NCBI GenBank assembly: GCA_025084515.1
Contig: JAJAGP010000085.1
Coordinates: 124,001-188,000 of the forward strand
DNA length: 64,000 bases
Direction: 5' to 3'
From: Ancistrus triradiatus
Lineage: Eukaryota; Chordata; Actinopteri; Siluriformes; Loricariidae
Numbering within the stretch: position 1 is the stretch's first letter; each line of letters begins with the position of its first letter. The notes below the pieces were generated by a model, which saw only the letters and a list, made by a program, of their open reading frames with translations, made no database searches and was not told the origin of the DNA. Below are positions 58,901 to 64,000 of this stretch, piece by piece. A program made the translations under genes and the position numbers.

Positions 58901-61900
58901 GAGATCTAGCAATCATACCAAAATACTTAAGCTGCACGTAAACAACGCTAAAGCTAGACAACGCCTGTACAGAGCGCGCCGAAATCTCCGAGAGAGAAAA
59001 TCCCAGCCAAGCAAATCTCATCAGCATTTTCATTTCCCCCTGAAATCAGCTGAAGTCAGCTCGGTGATGACCCAAGAACCACCAAGGTTACACAAATCGA
59101 CCCAGCAACGCATCTGACTTGTTTTGTTTGTTTTGGTGTTTTTGGTACACTCTCTGGCTCGTTTTATTTGAAACAAGGTCTAGTTAGCGCCTGCAGACTG
59201 ATGACTAGACTCGCCTTTGCGCCTTGTCATTAAGTCATTAAAGCCATGACGCTTTCCAGTAGGGGTGAGCAATCGTGCCAAGAATAGCGCCTCGCGATGT
59301 TCAGGCTGGATCACAATCTACGATATTACTGACGTCGGATTTTAAGATCGAGTCGCTACTGAATGCAGCTACTAACTAAACTCGTATCGGTGCTGATCAT
59401 TCCAAATCCAGGTCTATAGACATGAAATAAGGAACCAATGACATTAAGAAAAATAAATGGTAGGATGGCCAGTACTAGGATCCCTTTATATCATGATTTA
59501 TATCTCATTTTCCCACAATCCCAATGGATGGGGCACTGTGTGTGATTGACGTACGCTATGTGTAGAACTTGACTCCTAAAATTATTCAGCACGTCGAACC
59601 ACAACTCCTAAGTCTTGAAGAACTCGTCTTCCCTCTACCTTAGTACGACCTCAGCTCTACCTTTCAGAAACCTTTCCTGACGATAAAACTGACTTCCCCC
59701 TCATTTTTATTAGTTAAAGCTAATTTGATTCTGAAAGCGTAACAGGATACCATTAGCACCATCCCCATTTCCTAAGCACTTCTCTCGAACGAGGACGCTG
59801 AACAGTCTGGACAGCGATAATCTCATTACACCTAGGCCATTAAACCCGAAGGAGCCGGGGCACGCTAAAGCTGCCGCGAGTGCGTTAGAACCCACCGCCG
59901 AAAGCGCCTCGTGCTCAGCCGTGTGAAACGATTCGATTACGTCTCACCGAACTTGTGTCAATATGTCTCTGGGACAAGCACCAGGAAGTTAAAACAACAA
60001 GACGAGCGAGTGTGCCATCACAAACAACCGGCTGAATCCAACCACACCTGTAAGAGGAAGTCCAAAGAAAAATTTGACTGGGCCGTTCATCATCTCAGCA
60101 GCTCGGAGTGTGAGCTACATCACACCCATCTGAAGAAACCCAACTCAAGACCCTGTCATGTTACTGATTGAACAGAGATATACAGGGTGGAAGGCTGCAG
60201 TTTCACTGCACTGAGGAGGAAAGCAATCATGCCCTAGAAAGGTTTAGATTAGGTTAATCTAATTATTACTGATCAGATTAATCATGACTCATGAACATCT
60301 GAAGGATTCCACGAGGGGACGTTACGGATAATCAGCAAGGGGAGACGGAAAACAGCAGCCTCCCAGGTCGCTAAACCGATGGGAAAACGTAATCCTAAAT
60401 TCAGAAACTGAAACGAGAAAAACCCAAAACAAACAAAGTGCTGGATTCTTACAGTCATTAATGACAGGGTTTCCGAACATTCATAACTCATGAGGGACGC
60501 TAATTAGCTGCCTGGATTGTGGCATAAACTGTAATTATTTGGCTTTTTATGTTTATGTTTTCAAAAAAAACATTCATTAACTGAGCAGGTTAAAACTCAT
60601 ACACACACACACACACACACACAACAGATCAGGCCAATTTAGTGTAATCAGTACACCTAGTGCACGTCTTTGGACTGTGCACCCGGAGTAAACCCATGCT
60701 GACACGGGGAGGACATGCAAACTCCACACAGAAAGACCCAGGGACCAAACCCTTCTTGCCGTGAGACCACAGTGCTACCCGCTGAGCCTTACAAGGTAGA
60801 TTAGTACCAGAAAGTAATATTTCTGGTACACTAACTAGTGCCTACTAGTGGCACTACTGACTGACCAACCAACCCACCAAAAGTAACTCAGTTGAACATT
60901 TACAGCATTCTTATCCAGAGCGACTTACACTTGTAGGATAAGGCAATTGCTCAAGGCAGAGTTGGGATTTGAACCCTGAACGTCTGTTCCATAGTCCAGT
61001 ACCTTAACCACTAGGCCACCACAGTAGAGGCACATTCTAGCAACGAATGGCAACCCAGATGTACAGTGGAGCACACTGTTGACCAAGGGTGACCTGGGCA
61101 TACAGTAGGACACCCTACTGACCAATGGTGACCAAGTGTTGTAGGGACACATGCCACCAACCACAGGCCAGACAGTCATACGGTGTAACGCACTGTTGAA
61201 CCACTAGTGACCAAGCCGTACGGGGGCACACTTCCGACCAATGGTGACATCTACGAATTTAGTAGACACCCTTATTCAGAGCGACTTACAACTGGGTCAA
61301 GGATCCAACAGGGGCAGAGGTGGGATTTGGACCCTGGACCTTCTGGTGCATAGTCCAGCACCTTAACCGTTAGGCTAAGGCATTCGTACATTCGCATGTT
61401 GACACACACTGATGTGAGTCAGCTTATAACAGCTTTGTGTCACAACATACGACTTTTTCAGCATGGTATGACTTATGGCCAAGTCGTACAATATCATACA
61501 CCTGTGCCCAAGTCGTGTTTGTACCTTCGTAAGCTGGCACGAAACCTGCTCTCTTTGACCATCCACATCTTATTCAGCACTACACGACTTGAGAACTGCT
61601 TAAGGACGACATTGGCTTGGTGGGACATCATCATATGGTCTTGTCTAAATCGTGCCGTGTTCGTATACGTGTGCTGACGTATAAATCATACCAATCAGCT
61701 ATAACAGCTTTGTGTGACAATGCTTGACTTCTTAACGACTTAAGTCTGTATGTAACTCATCGGTTTAAGAAGGCACGACTTATCCAGCCCTGTGTGACTG
61801 ACGAGATGCCTAAGGACAACACCGAATTTTTGGTCAAGTCGTACGATCCTATATAGTCGTGGTCCAAGTCGTACACACCAATGAGGAGCAGCAGGCTAAC

Positions 61901-62041
61901 GTTAGCTACCTTGGGTGATATCCGAGTACCTTAACAGATCTGTGTGTGTGAACCGTTAGCGGCTCTTCTCACCTCATACTGAATGTATTGTTTCCTCCAC
62001 TCCGGGGTGATGTGAGCCGCCAGATGTTCGGTGAATTTCAT
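40926..62041 (-). CDS. xpr1: XPR1 phosphate exporter, SPX-EXS protein (15 exons)
   Basis: XPR1 is the plasma-membrane inorganic phosphate exporter; its SPX domain senses inositol pyrophosphates. Exons: 62041-61973, 56709-56658, 47764-47663, 47477-47254, 46506-46357, 46268-46185, 46090-46009, 45916-45729, 44684-44505, 44273-44114, 44007-43813, 43038-42887, 42537-42398, 42315-42094, 40980-40926. They total 2,055 nt in frame (684 aa; mammalian about 696). The SPX domain starts at 'MKFTEHLAAHITPEWRKQYI' and includes the basic cluster 'GFRKILKKHDK' (exons 1-5). Hydrophobic membrane segments begin at 'TTFRVGLYCGVFIVLLVT'. The EXS domain includes 'FRFVQCLRRYRDTKRAFPHL' and 'CYTLIWDLKMDWGLFD'. The tail keeps '[20 protein letters not shown]' and 'DTKVLIEDTDDDT'. 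The exon 10/11 junction region is shorter and unlike mammals. The acceptor of exon 8 (45916) has a nearby alternative at 45911. Introns 1 and 2 are 5.3 and 8.9 kb. The ATG context (AAGG-ATG-A) is good. Confidence 0.96.
41042..41233 (+). mobile_element. tRNA-derived SINE, best-preserved copy
   Basis: A full-length copy with 'GTGGTAGCCTAGTGGTTAAG' (box A-like), 'GGGTTCAAATCCCACC' (box B-like), 'GGGTCCTTGAGCAAGACCCT TAACC' and the tail 'GTCGCTCTGGATAAGGGCGT CGGCTAAATG'. It lies in the last intron of XPR1, antisense to the gene. Confidence 0.85.
41520..42060. repeat. Highly degenerate minisatellite-like tract, XPR1 intron 14
   Basis: Phrases close to 'AGTACCAAAGGTTCCAGTTC TAGCACTAAA' recur every 25-35 bp with heavy divergence. 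A second patch occurs at 42560-42775 in intron 12. No exact unit survives. The phrase overlaps in wording with the 34-bp unit in CDC14A (GGTACCAGTTCCAG, CACTAA). Confidence 0.45.
42560..42775. repeat. Degenerate minisatellite-like tract, XPR1 intron 12
   Basis: It contains 'TTTCAGTACTAAAGGCTCTA', 'TAGTACCAAAGACCGTTACT', 'TTCCTGTGCTAGTAAC', 'GCTGTACCAAAGTTTGTAG' and similar phrases. It looks like a decayed array of the same phrase as 41520-42060. Confidence 0.4.
43125..43772. repeat. 40-bp minisatellite array A, XPR1 intron 11
   Basis: About 16 head-to-tail copies of a 40-bp unit: GGCATTCCTTAAGGCTCTAC followed by ATTTGGACCTCAACCAATTT. Variants alternate at CTACAT/CTGTAT, GGACC/GGCCC and CCAATTT/CACTTTT. 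The unit length is not a multiple of three and the array lies wholly between coding exons at 43038 and 43813. Confidence 0.95.
44758..45430. repeat. 40-bp minisatellite array B, XPR1 intron 8
   Basis: About 17 copies of the same 40-bp unit in the same orientation as array A. CTGTAT/CCAATTT variants are more frequent here than in A. The two arrays are separated by 985 bp containing three XPR1 exons (9-11) that are single copy. Confidence 0.95.
46710..46960. mobile_element. Probable DNA-transposon remnant
   Basis: It begins 'AGTAGGGGTGGGTAATGG' and contains 'CACGATACGATTCTATCACG ATACATTGCGATATT'. Similar 'GGGGTGGGCGATA' ends occur at about 12805 and 59260 and, reversed, at about 52130-52150. 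It is non-coding and lies in XPR1 intron 4. Confidence 0.4.
49140..49590. mobile_element. Unclassified interspersed repeat fragment
   Basis: Its right part, 'GTGGTGCTCTGGGTAACGTT CTGCTG', is shared with 'GTGGTACTCTGGGTAATGTC CTGCTGG' at about 52411. This shows that two pieces of one repeat family lie 3 kb apart. It has no intact frame and I do not assign a family name. Confidence 0.45.
50184..50378. mobile_element. Palindromic MITE, Tc1/mariner-like ends
   Basis: The left arm CAGTACTGTGCAAAAGTCTT AGGCCACCATTAGATT is mirrored by the right arm AATCTAATGGTGGCCTAAGA CATTTGCACAGTACTG, giving a hairpin of over 30 bp at the ends. The element has TA at its borders and no open frame of note. A lone arm lies at about 23632-23690. 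Confidence 0.8.
50390..50930. repeat. Purine/A-rich low-complexity tract
   Basis: The plus strand is almost all A and G, with a 25-base A run at 50539-50563 and GA dinucleotide runs at about 50682-50694 and 50893-50906. It has no coding meaning and is an old poly-A/GA expansion in XPR1 intron 2. Confidence 0.85.
52430..52640 (+). mobile_element. Tc1-like transposase relic
   Basis: The plus strand retains 'TTCCAGCACGATAACGCGTC' (FQHDNA region) and 'CTCCAAATTCCCCAGATCTC AATCCAAT' (PPNSPDLNPI region). The frame between them is broken. It is joined on its left to a segment shared with 49140-49590. Confidence 0.65.
54425..56120. repeat. ~160-bp diverged satellite, XPR1 intron 2
   Basis: The phrase 'ACCTTGAGGCGGGTGGGCTA CAACACCAGAAA' recurs at about 54459, 54640, 54780, 54943, 55096, 55230, 55384, 55561, 55726, 55904 and 56073. 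Each is followed by 'ATTACACTCCTGTCAGCCAA CA', 'GGAGGCTACAG', 'GTCAGGAAGGCAAAAGTA' and 'ACAACAGCGGCAACCAGAAA'. Copy spacing varies from about 135 to 180 bp. A detached partial copy lies at 53272-53335. Confidence 0.85.
56992..57070 (+). mobile_element. 5'-fragment of tRNA-derived SINE
   Basis: Only the tRNA-like head is present, from 'CTGTGGTAGCTAGCGGTTAA GG' to 'GGGGTTCAAATCCCATC'; the body and tail are missing. It lies in XPR1 intron 1. Confidence 0.7.
60598..60622. repeat. (AC)n microsatellite
   Basis: About 12 uninterrupted AC dinucleotides in XPR1 intron 1, directly next to the SINE fragment at 60630-60790. Confidence 0.95.
60630..60790 (-). mobile_element. tRNA-derived SINE with L2-type body
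   Basis: It contains 'GGCCAATTTAGTGTAATCAG', 'TTTGGACTGTGCACCCGGAG', 'GGACATGCAAACTCCACACA GAAAG' and, at the right end, a tRNA-like 'GTGCTACCCGCTGAGCC'. This is the reverse orientation of a widespread fish SINE family distinct from the one at 15121. Confidence 0.7.
60897..61024 (-). mobile_element. tRNA-derived SINE (shortened)
   Basis: Reverse-orientation copy of the 15121-type SINE with an internal deletion. The tail 'TTATCCAGAGCGACTTACA' is on the left and 'CCTTAACCACTAGGCCACCA CAG' on the right. Confidence 0.75.
61025..61254. repeat. Degenerate ~45-bp tandem repeat between two SINEs
   Basis: Phrases such as 'GACCAATGGTGACCAAGTG', 'GACCAAGGGTGACCTGGGC' and 'CACTAGTGACCAAGCCGTAC GGGGGCACAC' recur. 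They look like a decayed minisatellite of roughly 45-bp units, exactly filling the gap between two SINEs in the same orientation. Confidence 0.5.
61255..61380 (-). mobile_element. tRNA-derived SINE (shortened)
   Basis: Another reverse copy of the same SINE family, with 'TTATTCAGAGCGACTTACAA' on the left and 'CCAGCACCTTAACCGTTAGG C' on the right. Confidence 0.75.
61395..61890. repeat. Diverged two-copy tandem duplication beside XPR1 exon 1
   Basis: 'TATAACAGCTTTGTGTCACA A' near 61425 and 'TATAACAGCTTTGTGTGACA A' near 61700 lie about 279 bp apart and head similar sequence. The motif AAGTCGTAC or a one-base variant occurs at about 61480, 61512, 61837 and 61867. Confidence 0.55.
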
Positions 62042-62560
62042 CCTTGCGATTAATCGACGCTGCCCTTCTCCAAATCGTTGCCTGAAATCATCGGCGGCTC
62101 CTCTGCGGTCGGTTCTTAAAAACCAGTCGCCTTTTTGAGTAACAGCCCGGAAAACACGTTCCGCGCTCGCACATGTTATATTAAAAACCCGTCCGTCATG
62201 GCTGTGGTCGTTTAAATTTAATCCGAGCTGCGATAAACGCCGCCTGTACCCAGCAACGACCGCTACACTTTGACAATTCCTGCGTTTTCCGTTCTAAAAG
62301 CTCCTCCAACCGCCACTGGATGGTTCTAAATCGCGCTTCTTTAAACGCGTAGGGCACTGCGTAGGGCACTGCGTAAGGCGCATGCGCCTGCCGTAGAGAG
62401 TGCATATGTAGTACAGAAGGAGATATTTGAAGCGCGGCCGTTGTTGTTGCAGAAAAGCGTCACCGCACGTCATACATACGGGGCGGAGGTGTTTACGAAT
62501 TGAGCCGGTAAATACGGATTGACGTTTTGGATTCACGACGTAAAAAATGGCGACCAAAAT
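62042..62560 (-). promoter_or_regulatory. XPR1 5' UTR and promoter region
   Basis: The sequence upstream of the XPR1 ATG is GC-rich compared with its surroundings. It contains an NRF-1-type palindrome GCGCATGCGC at 62378-62387, a GC box (GGGGCGGAG) near 62480 and a YY1-like AAAATGGCGACC near 62545. A tandem GTAGGGCACTGC duplication is at about 62350-62374. A CpG-type promoter with initiation in this interval is inferred; the exact start is not visible. Confidence 0.5.
62378..62387. promoter_or_regulatory. NRF-1-type site
   Basis: GCGCATGCGC is the palindromic core of the NRF-1 consensus. It lies about 340 bp upstream of the XPR1 start codon, where promoter-proximal NRF-1 sites are usual. Confidence 0.45.
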
Positions 62561-62989
62561 CAATTAATTGGTCTAAAAGTGGATGTAGAAGTTTAATAGC
62601 AGCTGTTACATTAGTAGTAACGAGTTTAAATCAGAGAAAGCTTTAGTTTAAGCAGCTTCATGAGGACCTGTTTATGGTCTAATAAATAAGAAATCACACA
62701 AATGAACAGGCTTATTTATTATATTTTTATTTAAGTCACATCCCAAATGCACCTTATTCTCTGAAATATGAATAAGTAAAATTTTAGTACAACGTGTAGT
62801 CATACGGCATAACACACGTATGCTATATTTTGTAGACTAACGCACAGCTTATAGAAGCTAACAAGCCAACAAGTAATAAAACCTCAATGCTAACACGTTA
62901 TGCTAACACAGCTGATGTGGTGGACTAATTGACTATATAAAATATGATTACAGGAATAGTTTGGCCAAGTATGATATTGTACCAATTTT

Positions 62990-63620
62990 TCCCCAAGCAG
63001 CCAAGACATTTTTGGTGTCTTGAGTTAGTTCCCTGGTTTTGCTTTTTAGCTACATACTAAAATAAATAAGGGAAGCCTATAGCTACCAGTTTACGATAGC
63101 TAAACTACAAACTTCAGCGACCTAACATGTCTTGACCTTCTGAACGCTCCTGTAGCCTCCACTAATCCCAGATTGCTCCAAGTTTTATATGTAGTGCACT
63201 ATGTAGCACCAAAGTGTGTCGATTTTGCAGAAAGAAAGTTATGTGTTAGTAAAACACAGTTTAAATTAATTATCGTTTTAGTTTCGTTAGTTTAGTTTCA
63301 GGGCTTGTCCTGCAGCAGCAAGGCTTAACCAAAAAAAGGGAAGGATATAGCTACCAATTTAGCATCACAAAACTAAAAACTTAAAGTCTAAAATCTTGGC
63401 CTCCTGAAATCTGCTGCAAAGTCCACTAATCCCATATCTAGCACCAAACAGTGTGTCTATGTAATACCAAGAAAACTATTTGGAACACACCAATTACGCC
63501 AAACATAGCCAAGCAGCCATGATGTGATTAGTGTCTGGGGTAGTTTCTTGGGCTTTGTACTGGAACAGCAAGTCTAATGTAGCTAGAGAAGCTTAGCTAC
63601 CAATTTAGGTCCCAGTCATT
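62990..63620. repeat. Degenerate ~255-bp tandem triplication upstream of XPR1
   Basis: 'CAAGCAGCCA' plus 'TTAGT-CTTGGTTTTG/GGGC' headers near 62994 and 63508 are 514 bp apart, with a middle copy starting near 63295. Each copy includes 'TATAGCTACCAGTTTA/TAGCTACCAATTTAG', and copies 1 and 2 share 'CCACTAATCCCA'. The sequence is non-coding. Confidence 0.6.
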
Positions 63621-64000
63621 GTTGGGGAAACGTCACTATGCGCCAAATACACAGAATGGAGGTGTTAAAATAACTGTAGAACACATTGTTTGTCCCTTTG
63701 ATTTTGCACTCCATTTTAAAGTCATAATTGAAATGCACCTTGAATAAAAAAGATTAATGGGCTCTCAATGGGAGCCGTTATACTGTCACTAACACGATTA
63801 CCTCAAATCCTATCTATATAGGAGTTCCCAGTGCGTAGCAAATTGTGCAACCAAATGAAAGACAGCCTACTTGCTTCAGTGAGCTGAGCAAGGTTGCAGT
63901 TGGGTCAGCCAATTAACCAAAGACATCCTAACAACTTTGACTGCCAATATGAGAGCGGAGACTTCACATTCATTCAGTGTTGGTGCAGCCCTGCTCTAAA
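63621..64000. other. Right-edge non-coding sequence
   Basis: No gene, repeat boundary or regulatory motif can be supported here. The sequence is AT-rich intergenic DNA continuing past the window. Confidence 0.5.

Overview
The window is genomic DNA from a vertebrate, almost certainly a teleost fish. Its genes are spread over many small exons with GT/AG introns. The proteins are close to their mammalian counterparts, and the introns and spacers are full of fish-type repeats: tRNA-derived SINEs, Tc1/mariner relics, short hAT-like and palindromic MITEs, and large minisatellites. I see no bacterial, phage or viral gene and no functional tRNA or rRNA. The species cannot be fixed from this sequence alone.

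Layout: (1) 3976-12361, minus strand, a complete RC3H1 (Roquin-1) coding region in 17 exons (1,099 codons); its 3' UTR runs into the left edge. (2) 16544-22667, plus strand, a PDZ-domain scaffold-like gene in nine exons (951 codons), probably the KIAA1614 homolog. (3) 24067-31345, minus strand, a CDC14A-type dual-specificity phosphatase in 14 exons (529 codons), with a 1.6-kb array of a 34-bp unit in its last intron. (4) 35359-36913, plus strand, only the last three exons of DBT (E2 of branched-chain 2-oxoacid dehydrogenase), intact but with no upstream exons. (5) 40926-62041, minus strand, a complete XPR1 phosphate exporter in 15 exons (684 codons). Its introns carry two separate arrays of one 40-bp unit and a roughly 160-bp satellite. 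The right end, 62042-64000, holds the XPR1 promoter side and a degenerate tandem triplication.

Exon boundaries were read by hand from splice sites, protein similarity recalled from the named families, and phase bookkeeping. All five models close in frame.

The genes do not form a pathway. They cover mRNA decay (RC3H1), cell-cycle/ciliary phosphatase activity (CDC14A), branched-chain amino-acid breakdown (DBT) and phosphate efflux (XPR1). The most notable observations are two hairpins in the RC3H1 3' UTR that match the motif Roquin itself binds, a DBT/CDC14A junction that looks like a deletion scar lacking RTCA and the 5' part of DBT, and paired intronic minisatellites in XPR1.
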